The position numbers and the translations under genes were made by a program. DNA of 64,000 bases, from the NCBI RefSeq assembly GCF_023229695.1, contig NZ_JALNYS010000001.1, positions 186,001-250,000 of the forward strand, written 5' to 3'. The notes below the pieces were generated by a model. That model was given only the letters and a program-made list of their open reading frames with translations, had not been told where the DNA came from and did not search any database. Positions 34,348 to 43,569 of this stretch are shown here, piece by piece. This stretch comes from Sulfuricurvum sp. (GTDB lineage: Bacteria > Campylobacterota > Campylobacteria > Campylobacterales > Sulfurimonadaceae). The number at the start of each line of letters is the position of its first letter. Positions within the stretch are counted from its first letter, which is position 1.

Positions 34348-35672
34348 CACTGGACGGAACGGACGTAACGGCGATAAATCTGGTAGGGCACCCGTTTGGC
34401 TGGCTCCTTCTCGCCATTTTTGTGGTGGGGTACTATTTTATCGCTTCCGAAGAAAAATACCACATCGACAAAGCAAAGCCGGCCCTTTTTGTCGGAACAT
34501 TGATGTTTGTGCTAATCGGTATCTATTATGCGGTCGTAGGGGTCGATTTCACTCCGTTTGAGCACGAAGTGGATCATATGATTTTGGAAATTGCCGAAAT
34601 TTTCTTTTTCCTGTTTGTGGCGATGACCTATATCGAAGCATTGATTGAGCGCGGGGTTTTCAGTGCGTTGAGATCGAAATTGATTGCCAAAGGGTACAGT
34701 TACCGCGAACTTTTCTGGATTACGGGATTGTTGGCATTCTTTATCTCTCCGGTAGCCGACAACCTGACGACGGCGTTGATTCTTTCGACGGTTTTGCTGA
34801 CGATCGACAATAAAAACAAAGAATTTTTGGTACCCGCTGCGATCAACGTTGTGGTCGCGGCGAATGCCGGCGGTGCGTGGAGTCCGTTCGGGGATATTAC
34901 GACATTGATGGTTTGGGCAGCGGAAAAAGGGGCTTTCGGGGAATTCTTGTATCTCTTTCCGGCTTCATTTTTAGGATGGGCGGTAACCGCTTATTTCTTG
35001 AGTCGGTATGTCCCTGATCTGGATCCGAACAAAGAGGGTGATCCCGAAGCAGCTAAACGGATTGAAATTCTCAAGGGGGGGAAGATGATCATCGTTTTCG
35101 GGGCATTAACAATCGCATTGGCCGTTATGGGAAAACAGATGATCCATCTTCCGCCGATGTGGGGGATGCTGTTCGGTTTGGCGATACTTCAGCTGTATAT
35201 GTTTTTTTTGAAAAAAAGACACAATGTCGACGTCAGTATTTTTCAGGCAATGAGTAAAATTGAAAATAACACTTTGCTCTTTTTCTTCGGTATTCTGGCT
35301 GCGGTAGGGGCATTGCACTTTATCGGATTTTTAGAATATGCGGCGAAGCTTTACGAAATTTTCGATCCTACGATTGTCAATATCGGTGTCGGTTTCCTTT
35401 CGGCCATCGTGGATAACGTACCGGTAATGTCGGCAGTTTTGAAAGCCAATCCGACAATTGATCAAGCGCAATGGATGCTGGTGACGATGACAGCGGGGAT
35501 CGGCGGATCGCTCATCAGTTTCGGAAGTGCGGCAGGGGTCGGCGTCATGGGAAAAATGCACGGTATTTATACTTTTTCATCCCATATCAAACTCGCTTGG
35601 ACCGTTTTGGCTGGATACTTTGTATCACTTGCAGTATGGTATGTTCAGTTTATCGTTTTAGGCTTTTATTAA
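34344..35672 (+). CDS. nhaD: Sodium/proton antiporter, NhaD family
   Basis: 442-residue inner-membrane exchanger with about 12 hydrophobic helices. Family marks include the FFISPVADNLTTALILS segment, AANAGGAWSPFGDITTLMVW and the C-terminal AIVDNVPVMSAVLKA and GSLISFGSAAGVGVMG motifs, which carry the acidic and polar residues of the transport path. It should export sodium in exchange for protons and help pH and salt balance, in keeping with a marine or brackish relative. It overlaps nadB by ATGA, so the two are co-translated although they share no obvious pathway. A hairpin (35683-35709) follows. Confidence 0.9.
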   Translation: MTLDGTDVTAINLVGHPFGWLLLAIFVVGYYFIASEEKYHIDKAKPALFVGTLMFVLIGIYYAVVGVDFTPFEHEVDHMILEIAEIFFFLFVAMTYIEALIERGVFSALRSKLIAKGYSYRELFWITGLLAFFISPVADNLTTALILSTVLLTIDNKNKEFLVPAAINVVVAANAGGAWSPFGDITTLMVWAAEKGAFGEFLYLFPASFLGWAVTAYFLSRYVPDLDPNKEGDPEAAKRIEILKGGKMIIVFGALTIALAVMGKQMIHLPPMWGMLFGLAILQLYMFFLKKRHNVDVSIFQAMSKIENNTLLFFFGILAAVGALHFIGFLEYAAKLYEIFDPTIVNIGVGFLSAIVDNVPVMSAVLKANPTIDQAQWMLVTMTAGIGGSLISFGSAAGVGVMGKMHGIYTFSSHIKLAWTVLAGYFVSLAVWYVQFIVLGFY

Positions 35673-35682
35673 TTACATTAGG

Positions 35683-35709
35683 GTACCCTTTCATTAACGC
35701 AAAGGGTAC
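35683..35709 (+). terminator. Hairpin between nhaD and guaA
   Basis: GTACCCTTT and AAAGGGTAC form a perfect 9-base stem around a 9-base loop. There is no T-run after it, so it may be a weak terminator or an mRNA-stabilising end. Confidence 0.45.
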
Positions 35710-35753
35710 ACACAAGCTTACCCTCCCGATTATCTCCACGTAAAGGCTCTCCT

Positions 35754-37298
35754 TTGAAAGATGTCAATATTATCGTCCTTGATTTTGGTTCACAGTATAC
35801 ACAGTTGATCGCTCGCCGTTTGCGCGAAGATAAAGTTTATTGTGAGGTACTTCCGTATCACACTAAAATCGATAGTATCAAAGCAAAAAATCCAAAAGGG
35901 ATCATCCTCAGCGGCGGACCTTCTTCTGTTTACAATAAGGACGCTTATGAGGTGGATCAAGGGGTTTATACCCTCGGAATTCCGGTATTGGGGATCTGCT
36001 ACGGGATGCAACGTATTGCCGTCGATTTCGGCGGTTCCGTAATCCGAAGCGATCACCATGAATACGGCAAAGCGGAACTGACAATCGATATGACGCAGCA
36101 CTCGGTCTTGTTTCAAGGGTGCGAAGATGAGCGTGCCGTATGGATGAGTCACTCTGATAAAGTGGATGTGCTGCCGGAAGGTTTTGTCCCTATCGCCTAT
36201 TCTCCAAACTCTCCGTATGCCGCAATTGCCAACGAAGAGAAAATGGTCTATGCGATGCAGTATCACCCGGAGGTTAACCACTCGGAAGAGGGGTATCTGA
36301 TGCTCCGCAACTTTGCTCGTAAAATTTGCGGTATTACCGAAAAATGGGATATGGGTCATTTCCTCAAAGAACAGATTGTGAAAATCCGTGCGCAGGTCGG
36401 AGAGGGAAAAGTCCTTTGTGCCCTCAGCGGCGGGGTGGACTCTTCCGTTGTTGCAGCGTTATTGTACGAAGCGATCGGGGATCAGTTGATTCCTGTTTTC
36501 GTTGACAACGGATTGTTACGAAAAGGGGAACGCGAATCGGTTGAAAATATTTTCAAAGTTCACCTCAAAGTCCCTCTCGTTGTCGCCGATGCATCGGAAA
36601 ATTTTCTCGGTAAGCTGGTCGGTGTTACGGATCCGGAAACGAAGCGTAAAATTATCGGGCACACCTTTATCGAAGTTTTCGAAGCGGAGGCAAAAAAACA
36701 CGACGGCATTAAATTCCTGGCGCAGGGGACATTGTATCCTGACGTGATCGAATCGGTGTCGGTAAACGGTCCTTCCGTGACGATCAAGAGCCATCACAAT
36801 GTCGGAGGATTGCCCGATTGGATGGATTTTGAACTGATTGAGCCGTTACGGGACCTTTTTAAAGATGAAGTGCGTAAACTCGGGCTTGAATTGGGGCTTC
36901 CGGACTCATTGGTGAACCGACATCCGTTCCCGGGCCCGGGTCTGGGTATCCGTATTATGGGTGAAGTCAATAAAGGTGATTTGGATCTTCTGCGCGAAGC
37001 CGATGCGATTTTACTGGATGAACTCAAAGCGAGCGGCTACTACACGAAAACATGGCAGGCTTTTGCGGTATTGCTTAACGTTAAAAGCGTAGGCGTTATG
37101 GGAGATAACCGCACCTATGATAATACGGTATGTGTCCGTGTCGTTGAAGCGGTTGACGGTATGACGGCGACATTTGCCCATTTGCCGCATACCCTTTTAG
37201 AACGGATCAGCCGTCGGATTATCAACGAAGTAGACGGAATCAACCGTGTCGTCTACGATATCAGCTCCAAACCTCCCGCAACGATCGAGTGGGAATAA
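35754..37298 (+). CDS. guaA: GMP synthase (glutamine-hydrolysing)
   Basis: Aminates XMP to GMP. The N-terminal class I glutaminase domain has its nucleophile Cys82 in GICYGMQ and the His-Glu pair in QYHPEV. The ATP-pyrophosphatase domain has the PP-loop LSGGVDSS near 225, and the C-terminal dimerisation domain ends VVYDISSKPPATIEWE, the family ending. The 514-residue length is standard. The start at 35754 is a TTG (TTGAAAGATGTC); no ATG upstream or nearby is consistent with the family N-terminus, so the TTG appears genuine. AAAGG lies 9 bases upstream. The hemD-like gene begins within or just after its 3' end. Confidence 0.96.
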   Translation: MKDVNIIVLDFGSQYTQLIARRLREDKVYCEVLPYHTKIDSIKAKNPKGIILSGGPSSVYNKDAYEVDQGVYTLGIPVLGICYGMQRIAVDFGGSVIRSDHHEYGKAELTIDMTQHSVLFQGCEDERAVWMSHSDKVDVLPEGFVPIAYSPNSPYAAIANEEKMVYAMQYHPEVNHSEEGYLMLRNFARKICGITEKWDMGHFLKEQIVKIRAQVGEGKVLCALSGGVDSSVVAALLYEAIGDQLIPVFVDNGLLRKGERESVENIFKVHLKVPLVVADASENFLGKLVGVTDPETKRKIIGHTFIEVFEAEAKKHDGIKFLAQGTLYPDVIESVSVNGPSVTIKSHHNVGGLPDWMDFELIEPLRDLFKDEVRKLGLELGLPDSLVNRHPFPGPGLGIRIMGEVNKGDLDLLREADAILLDELKASGYYTKTWQAFAVLLNVKSVGVMGDNRTYDNTVCVRVVEAVDGMTATFAHLPHTLLERISRRIINEVDGINRVVYDISSKPPATIEWE

Positions 37299-37309
37299 GG
37301 CGCACCGCT

Positions 37310-37948
37310 GTGCGGCCTATCTATCTGATTTCGCAAACTCCCTATCCGGGAGTACTCCATATCCCTATCCTTAAAATCCGTTTTTTAACGCCCGATATTG
37401 ATTTTTCTGCCTATCACGGGCTTGTTTTTACCTCAAAACAGGCGGTTAAATCGCTTGAACCCTATTCGGAGAGTTGGAAAAGACTGCCGTGTATGTGTGT
37501 CTCCGAAGCGACGGCCATTGCGGTACGCAATGCGGGCGGAGATGATATTCGTATGGCGGACGGATACGGGAAATCGATCCCGGAGTCTCTTTCGTTGGAA
37601 GGAAGTGGTGGAAAATGGCTCTATTTACGCCCAAAAGTGATCGCATCGGAATGGGTTGAAACGGCGCGCGAACAAGGAATTGAAATAGATGAGGCGATCA
37701 TGTACGAAACGGTATGCAATAAAGAGGGGGTGTTTTCGCCGATTGAGTCGAACGGGGTTTTGATTTTTACTTCCCCCTCAAGTATCGATTGCTTTATGGC
37801 GCGGTATGAAATTTTGCCGGATCAGAAGATTGTAGTGATCGGAAAAACGACGCAAAAGAGACTTCCAAAAGGGGTAGATGCAACGTTAAGCGATTCGGCA
37901 AGCGTCGCTTCCTGTGTGAAAATAGCGCGTACAATTGCGAATTATTAA
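37310..37948 (+). CDS. hemD: Uroporphyrinogen-III synthase
   Basis: Cyclises hydroxymethylbilane to uroporphyrinogen III in haem and sirohaem synthesis. The family diverges strongly, but its marks are here: GLVFTSKQAVKSL (about 37-50), the VSEATAIAVRNAGG segment, MYETV near 130, LIFTSPSSIDCF and VVIGKTTQKRLPKG. The GTG at 37310 gives a 212-residue protein starting MRPIYLISQTPYPG; an earlier GTG at 37289 overlaps the guaA stop and adds seven residues without family likeness. It follows guaA closely and could share its transcript. The 6S RNA candidate starts 45 bases after its stop. Confidence 0.78.
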   Translation: MRPIYLISQTPYPGVLHIPILKIRFLTPDIDFSAYHGLVFTSKQAVKSLEPYSESWKRLPCMCVSEATAIAVRNAGGDDIRMADGYGKSIPESLSLEGSGGKWLYLRPKVIASEWVETAREQGIEIDEAIMYETVCNKEGVFSPIESNGVLIFTSPSSIDCFMARYEILPDQKIVVIGKTTQKRLPKGVDATLSDSASVASCVKIARTIANY

Positions 37949-37980
37949 ACTTTCATGAGCCATATTAAGCTTTTTGAGGT

Positions 37981-37986
37981 TATAAT
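37981..37986 (+). promoter_or_regulatory. -10 element of the 6S RNA promoter
   Basis: TATAAT preceded by TTGAGGT, 7 bases before the inferred RNA start at about 37993. The region upstream (TTAAGCTTTTTG) is T/A-rich, as in epsilonproteobacterial sigma-70 promoters that lack a clear -35. Confidence 0.6.
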
Positions 37987-37992
37987 TATCCT

Positions 37993-38178
37993 CTCTGGGC
38001 GCAGCGATCAATCGCATTTTGAGGGTTCTACATATTCAACGAGTTACAGCCGTAGACGTCTTGGTGTGTCGGTGATCTTGTCTGAGCGTTAAGCGAGAGA
38101 TTGCCGCCGGATAGACGCTCGAGTAACTTTATTCGGCTTTGAGAACCGAAGCTACTGCGAAACGCCCGCCTGGGCATT
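37993..38178 (+). ncRNA. ssrS: 6S RNA (candidate)
   Basis: Noncoding stretch of about 185 bases, the normal 6S length, with its own TATAAT. The ends pair: GGGCGCAG at 37997 with CTGCG...CGCCC near 38154-38167. Inner stems AGTTAC/GTAACT and GAGCG/CGCTC continue a long rod with a central open region, as in 6S RNA that binds RNA polymerase holoenzyme in stationary phase. It lies directly upstream of purD, the position I recall for 6S in Helicobacter/Campylobacter. The ends are estimates. No protein frame fits the stretch. Confidence 0.72.
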
Positions 38179-38179
38179 T

Positions 38180-38221
38180 ATCTCATTTGAATTTCGCCCC
38201 GGACTTGAAATGAGATAATTA
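38180..38221 (+). terminator. Hairpin between 6S RNA and purD
   Basis: TTATCTCATTT and AAATGAGATAA form an 11-base perfect stem with a loop of about 19 bases. It lacks a strong T-run on the plus strand. It may end the 6S transcript or be part of a 6S-purD processing site. Confidence 0.5.
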
Positions 38222-38254
38222 TCAATGGAACAAATTCATTTTACAAGGTATTGT

Positions 38255-39523
38255 ATGCGTGTAATGGTCATCGGAAGCGGCGGACGAGAGTTTTCTATCG
38301 GGAGGGTGTTGCAACAAGATCCGGCTGTCAGTAAGCTCTATTTTGCCCCCGGAAACGGTGCAACGACGATGCTGGGCGAAAACGTTGCGATTAAAGAGTA
38401 TGAGGCGTTGGCACAGTTTGCCGTAGATAACGCGATCGATTTAACCATTGTCGGTCCCGAGGGGCCTCTGAGTGAGGGTGTTGTGGATGTGTTCAAAGCA
38501 AAAGGGCTTGTTATTTTCGGTCCTTCGAAAGCGGCAGCACAGCTGGAGGGGTCAAAGGTTTATATGAAAAACTTTTTGGCTAAATATGCCATCCCTACGG
38601 CGCGCTACATCGAAACCGATCATATCGGCGACGCGTTTAAATTTATCGAGAGTCTGACACCGCCGATCGTGGTGAAGGCCGACGGTCTGTGTGCCGGAAA
38701 AGGGGTGATTATCGCGATGAGTTACGAAGAGGCCAAGGTGGCCGTTTCGGAGATGCTGAGCGGAAAATCGTTTGGCGATGCCGGTAAACGGGTGGTCGTT
38801 GAAGAGTTTTTAGACGGATATGAGCTTTCGATGTTTGCGTTATGCGACGGGAAAGATTTTATCCTCCTTCCTGCTGCACAGGATCATAAGCGCCTTTTGG
38901 ATAATGACGAAGGACCAAATACCGGAGGGATGGGGGCCTATGCGCCGACCCCGCTGGTCAACGATCTTATTTATGAGAAAGTGAAAGAGCGTATTGCCCG
39001 TCCTACCCTAAAAGGGATGCAAGAGGAGGGGGCTGCGTTTGAGGGGGTCCTTTTTATCGGTCTTATGATCGTAAACGGCGAACCGATTACGTTGGAGTTC
39101 AATGTCCGTTTCGGGGACCCGGAATGTGAAATTCTGATGCCGCTGTTGAAAACACCTGCCAGTGAACTTTTTTACAAAGCGGCCACCAAACAGCTCGAAT
39201 CGCTAAAGGTAGAGTTTTATGACAAATTTGCCGTCGGTGTCGTGATGGCAAGCCGAAACTACCCGTATGACAACTCCGAACCGGCTGAGATTGTCGTTGA
39301 TGAGATTCATCACGACGATATTGCCAAAAACACCCATATCGCGTATGCCGGGGTAAGTTCGGAAGAGGGGAAACTCTACGCGACGGGGGGACGTGTCTTG
39401 GTGTGTGTCGGTGTCGGCGAGAGCATCAAAGAAGCGCGTGACCGTGCCTATATGCTGTGCGGTCAAGTCCATTTTGCCGGTAAAAAACTTCGTACTGATA
39501 TAGCCTATCAGGCTCTCCGATAA
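38255..39523 (+). CDS. purD: Phosphoribosylamine-glycine ligase
   Basis: Second step of purine synthesis, joining glycine to phosphoribosylamine with ATP. The ATP-grasp layout is complete: N-domain (VMVIGSGGREFSIG), the ATP-grasp lid (VVKADGLCAGKGV), GPNTGGMGAYAP and the catalytic RFGDPECE motif. The protein has 422 residues from the ATG at 38255, which has AAGGTA in front; a longer frame from 38225 has no support. It is directly followed by an RDD gene with a one-base overlap (TAATG), beginning the conserved purD-rdd-lptD-mlaD run. Confidence 0.95.
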   Translation: MRVMVIGSGGREFSIGRVLQQDPAVSKLYFAPGNGATTMLGENVAIKEYEALAQFAVDNAIDLTIVGPEGPLSEGVVDVFKAKGLVIFGPSKAAAQLEGSKVYMKNFLAKYAIPTARYIETDHIGDAFKFIESLTPPIVVKADGLCAGKGVIIAMSYEEAKVAVSEMLSGKSFGDAGKRVVVEEFLDGYELSMFALCDGKDFILLPAAQDHKRLLDNDEGPNTGGMGAYAPTPLVNDLIYEKVKERIARPTLKGMQEEGAAFEGVLFIGLMIVNGEPITLEFNVRFGDPECEILMPLLKTPASELFYKAATKQLESLKVEFYDKFAVGVVMASRNYPYDNSEPAEIVVDEIHHDDIAKNTHIAYAGVSSEEGKLYATGGRVLVCVGVGESIKEARDRAYMLCGQVHFAGKKLRTDIAYQALR

Positions 39524-39972
39524 TGGAGGATAAAATCGAAACGCTCTTAGAGCGTGAACGGTTGAGCCTCTCTTCGATACGGAAGCGCGCAGCTGCATTC
39601 GGGATCGACGAAATCTTACTTTCGACCTTGTTAATGATCATTTTATGGGATTCGATCCAGAAGGTTAATACGGTAGAGGGGATTCTTGCGTTAACCAATA
39701 ATTTTATTTTGGAATACATGGCTATTAAAATACTGTATCAAACGTTTTTTACGATGCAGTATGGTGCCAGTCTCGGCAAGATTGTGATGAAAATTCGTGT
39801 ACTCGAACTCTCAACACTCTCTTCTCCCGGCTTTTTGAGTGCGTTTAACCGCAGTGTGTTCAGGGTCGTCAGCGAAGCACTTTTCTATTTTGGTTTTGCA
39901 TGGGCGATGATCGACCCTTATCGACGCAGCTGGCATGATTTAAGTGCGAGGACGTTGGTGGTCGATGCATAA
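39523..39972 (+). CDS. RDD-family membrane protein
   Basis: 149-residue inner-membrane protein with three to four hydrophobic helices and the RDD signature at the start (SIRKRAAAFGIDEILLS) and the SLGKIVMKIRV segment in the middle. The family's function is mostly unknown; some members are ion exchangers. It starts in the purD stop and its end overlaps the lptD start by 8 bases. Its fixed place next to lptD in relatives suggests a link to envelope work, which is inference from order. Confidence 0.82.
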   Translation: MEDKIETLLERERLSLSSIRKRAAAFGIDEILLSTLLMIILWDSIQKVNTVEGILALTNNFILEYMAIKILYQTFFTMQYGASLGKIVMKIRVLELSTLSSPGFLSAFNRSVFRVVSEALFYFGFAWAMIDPYRRSWHDLSARTLVVDA

Positions 39973-42100
39973 AACGTTAGGGTTATGCCTTGCTGCGTCG
40001 GCATTCTTATATGCGGGTGAGAGGGTAGAACTGTTCGGTACCTTTGTTGATATGAACGGATCGTTATCCCATATCGGTGAAGATCCGTTGATAACGTACA
40101 AAGATCAAATTTTAAGTGCAGATGAAATTGTTTACGATAGCAACCGTACGCTTGTAGAAGCGAAAGGTTCGATCAACCTTTTTAAAGAGGGCAAGTACCA
40201 CCTTATCAGCGATTATGCCGCCTACAATATTCAAGAAGATACCCATTATTTAAAACCCTATTATATGTTTGATCAGGAGACGGGTGTATGGATGAGTACC
40301 GCCGAAGCGCAAGGGTGCGATAATAAGATTGATTTGGTCAGCGGATCGGTTTCCGGCTGTAATTCAAGCGATCCGTTGTGGAAAATCCGTTTTAGTAGTG
40401 CAAAATACGATATGCAGAGCAGCTGGGTGGATCTTTACAATGCGAGACTGGAGGTGGGCGCTCTTCCGGTATTTTATCTCCCGTATTTCGGATATGCTAC
40501 CGATCGCAAGCGTCGTACCGGCTTATTGGTCCCCTCTTTCGGATTTTCAGGATCGGAAGGTTTTTATTACCAGCAGCCGATCTATTTTGCTCCCCGTAAT
40601 TGGTGGGACGTCGAATTGCGTCCTCAGATCCGGACTTCCAGAGGTGAAGGGCTTTACGGTGATATCCGTTTTATCGATACCCCTTCATCTCAAGGGTCGA
40701 TACGGCTGGGGTATTTTCAAGAACACTCATCGTATAAAGAAGAAAAAAATCTGGCCCATCTTCAACATTACGGTTACGGACTTAAGTATCGGCATACGGA
40801 GCCTTTACGCGAATGGTTTGATTTGCCGCTTGAGGGGGCATCCGGGCTTTATGTCAACGGTTCATGGATGAACGATGTTGATTATCTGAATTTGCAGCAC
40901 AGCGACGAAACGCGAAATGTGATTGCCAATCAGGTCATCTCCCGTATCAATACCTATTACAGCAGTGAAGATAATTATCTGGGGAGTTATCTTAAGCATT
41001 ACCAATATCTGGACCAAAATAATAATGCCCAAACGATCCAAACCCTTCCGAGTCTGCATTATCACCGTTATTTGGAAAGTTTCTTGAACAATCACCTTTT
41101 GATGAATGCAGACGCTACGGCAACGAATTTTTACAGGGCTGAAGGGAAAAAGGCGGTGGAAGGAAATCTGAATATCCCTTTGACGCTGCAGGGCTCTTTG
41201 TTGAATGAGTATCTTGATCTCAGCTATACCGCTAATGCAACGGGAAAGATGATCGGATTTTACGGAAATAAGCGATCCGACGACGTCAGTAGTCTGTATG
41301 AGCAGGGGATCTACGCGCAATTGGATCATACGGTCAATCTCGGCTCCACTCTGGTCCGTCCATATACGAATAATATGACCCATGTCATGAACCCCCATGT
41401 GAGTTATACGTTTGCCGGTAAACGCTATTATAACGGCTATTACGATACCTATAACGGCGCCTGCGGAGTCGGGAATACCAATCCGGCCTGCGAATACTAT
41501 ACCCTGAATGAACCGAGCGATTCGCTGGCTTTAGGTTTGAACAATTATCTGCTTAAAGAGGGGAAATCGTTTGTCGTTGACCGGATATCCCAAAACTTCC
41601 GATACAACGATCAGGGAAATGCGTATGGAGAACTTCAGAATGAATTGGAATGGGAGATTACCAAAGAGATCTCTTTTTACAATCAGACGGCATACAACCA
41701 TGATCGAAACGTTATTGCAAAAGAACAAAACACAGTGCGCTATAATGGCGAAACAGTAACGGCAGGGGTGAGCCATTATTATACGGACCAGATTCGTAAT
41801 ACGATTCCGGTTTATGCCAGTTATTGGACGGCGGATGCGGCCTATCAATACAATCGCAACTACCGTTTCTCGGGCTTGGTAGCGTATGATTATCGGGCGG
41901 ATTTGATGAAACGGGGTGAAGCCGGTTTCCTCTATACGACGCGTTGTTTTGATTTCGGTTTGAAACTGGTTCAGAATAGGCGGCCGATTTTGACCAATGC
42001 CATTGTCAATAATTCGGTCAACGATACGTATGTTTTTATTACGGTGATTTTAAAACCGATCGGCGGATCGGCATTTAATTATAAACTAACCAATAACTAA
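39965..42100 (+). CDS. lptD: LPS-assembly protein LptD
   Basis: Outer-membrane beta-barrel that inserts lipopolysaccharide into the outer leaflet. Residues 1-18 are a signal peptide (MHKTLGLCLAASAFLYAG), followed by the OstA-like jellyroll (about 25-150) and a C-terminal barrel of about 500 residues rich in alternating aromatic strands, closing with a terminal strand. Cysteines in QGCDNK and SGCNSSD, and later CGVGNTNPACEY, match the disulphide-forming pairs needed for maturation. The 711-residue length is normal for epsilonproteobacteria. The ATG at 39965 lies inside the end of the RDD gene. Confidence 0.92.
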   Translation: MHKTLGLCLAASAFLYAGERVELFGTFVDMNGSLSHIGEDPLITYKDQILSADEIVYDSNRTLVEAKGSINLFKEGKYHLISDYAAYNIQEDTHYLKPYYMFDQETGVWMSTAEAQGCDNKIDLVSGSVSGCNSSDPLWKIRFSSAKYDMQSSWVDLYNARLEVGALPVFYLPYFGYATDRKRRTGLLVPSFGFSGSEGFYYQQPIYFAPRNWWDVELRPQIRTSRGEGLYGDIRFIDTPSSQGSIRLGYFQEHSSYKEEKNLAHLQHYGYGLKYRHTEPLREWFDLPLEGASGLYVNGSWMNDVDYLNLQHSDETRNVIANQVISRINTYYSSEDNYLGSYLKHYQYLDQNNNAQTIQTLPSLHYHRYLESFLNNHLLMNADATATNFYRAEGKKAVEGNLNIPLTLQGSLLNEYLDLSYTANATGKMIGFYGNKRSDDVSSLYEQGIYAQLDHTVNLGSTLVRPYTNNMTHVMNPHVSYTFAGKRYYNGYYDTYNGACGVGNTNPACEYYTLNEPSDSLALGLNNYLLKEGKSFVVDRISQNFRYNDQGNAYGELQNELEWEITKEISFYNQTAYNHDRNVIAKEQNTVRYNGETVTAGVSHYYTDQIRNTIPVYASYWTADAAYQYNRNYRFSGLVAYDYRADLMKRGEAGFLYTTRCFDFGLKLVQNRRPILTNAIVNNSVNDTYVFITVILKPIGGSAFNYKLTNN

Positions 42101-42111
42101 AGAGGGTGGGT

Positions 42112-43509
42112 ATGAAACTCGAAGCAAAAATCGGTCTTTTTGTCCTTATGGCACTGGGTGCATTGTTGTTTCTCTCTACCCAAGTCACATCACTGGGTAA
42201 ATGGGGGCAAAGCGGCTATCCGATCCATGCCTACATTGATGACGCTTCCGGGCTTGAGAAACATACGCATGTCCTCATGAACGGAGTGAGTATCGGAGAT
42301 GTGGAGTCGATTAGGATTGAAGGGAAGCGGGTAAAACTGGCCCTTTTAATCGACGAAGGGGTGGAAATTCCCGAAGATTCCTCCCTTTTGGTGACGCAAG
42401 AGTCCCTTTTGGGGGCCAAAGTGATCAATATCGTCGTGGGCGATTCGTCCGATTCGCTCCGTCCGGGCGGAACCCTCTCCCAATCGAAAAAATACGCTTC
42501 GTTTGATCAAACCAGCGACTCGGTCAATGCCGCCGCGAAAGAACTGGAGCTTCTGATTCACGATTTTCGAACAACCCTGGATGATGAACATCGACAGGCG
42601 ATTCAGGAGGCGATTGACGCATTCCGTAATGTCGGGGTCAATCTGAACGGGGTGATCATCGATAACCGCGCCGATCTTCATGCGGCGATTGCCAACTTTA
42701 AAGCAATGAGCGGAGGGTTTGCAACGACTGCCGATACGGTCAATAAAGATTTGCCTGAAATTATGGGACGGGTCAACTCTCTTACGGCACGAATGGATAA
42801 TATAAGCGCCGCTTTGGAAACCAAACTTCCCAAGGCAGTGGATAAATTCATGGATGTGGAAGATAATGTTACCGCCTTGATTTCGAACAATAGTGCCTCT
42901 TTGAATACGGCGCTGAATTCGGCGGGGGCATTTTTCAAAAGCGGTGAAGAGGCTTTCGGAAAAGTGGATACGATGCTTTCGAATTTTACGATGAGCGAAT
43001 TGCAAGTGGCGATGCATACCGACTACATGATGCGCGATCAATTCAGCAAAATTTATCTGAGTGCTACGTATCTTCCCAATCCGGAAACCTATTATATGTT
43101 TGATCTGATCACTTCCGACGACTATTCCACACCGAACCAAGTACCCGGTTTGCATGTCAAGAGCGATCGGCTCTATTCATTACAATACGGAAAACGGTTT
43201 GATGATCTTTTACTCCGGTTCGGCGCGATTGAATCAACCGGAGGAGCCGGAGTCGATTATTACGCAGACCATGACCGTTTGAAGTTTTCTGCCGAAGCGT
43301 TTGATTTTAATGCGTTGAACGATTTGCGCAGTACCCGTGCCCATCTTAAAGCACAGGTCCGTTATCAAATGCTGAAACATCTTGAATTGTACGGCGGATG
43401 GGACAATTTTCTAAATCCGCAATCGCAAAATCTATTTTTGGGATTAGGACTGCGATTTATCGACAACGATATCAAATATACGTTCGGTGCCGCGTCGATG
43501 GCAAAATAA
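42112..43509 (+). CDS. MlaD/MCE-family lipid-transport protein
   Basis: 465-residue inner-membrane-anchored MCE protein. One N-terminal helix (about 8-25) is followed by the MCE domain (about 35-125, with the ASGLEKHTHVLMNGVSIGDVE motif). A long helical stretch (about 140-290) then gives way to a strand-rich C-terminal part (about 340-465) that ends in a barrel-like sequence. The family carries phospholipids between the two membranes. No MlaE/MlaF ABC genes are adjacent. AGAGGG precedes the ATG at 42112; a GTG at 42106 is less likely. It lies 11 bases after lptD. Confidence 0.8.
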   Translation: MKLEAKIGLFVLMALGALLFLSTQVTSLGKWGQSGYPIHAYIDDASGLEKHTHVLMNGVSIGDVESIRIEGKRVKLALLIDEGVEIPEDSSLLVTQESLLGAKVINIVVGDSSDSLRPGGTLSQSKKYASFDQTSDSVNAAAKELELLIHDFRTTLDDEHRQAIQEAIDAFRNVGVNLNGVIIDNRADLHAAIANFKAMSGGFATTADTVNKDLPEIMGRVNSLTARMDNISAALETKLPKAVDKFMDVEDNVTALISNNSASLNTALNSAGAFFKSGEEAFGKVDTMLSNFTMSELQVAMHTDYMMRDQFSKIYLSATYLPNPETYYMFDLITSDDYSTPNQVPGLHVKSDRLYSLQYGKRFDDLLLRFGAIESTGGAGVDYYADHDRLKFSAEAFDFNALNDLRSTRAHLKAQVRYQMLKHLELYGGWDNFLNPQSQNLFLGLGLRFIDNDIKYTFGAASMAK

Positions 43510-43569
43510 ATTTCGATGAAATAGGGATAGGATCCCCTGAGTGTTTAAAAATCTAATAAGGCAAGCATA

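Noticed and set aside
42346..43155. Minus-strand frame of 269 codons
   Set aside because: Shadow of the MCE gene; no family resemblance and no ribosome site.
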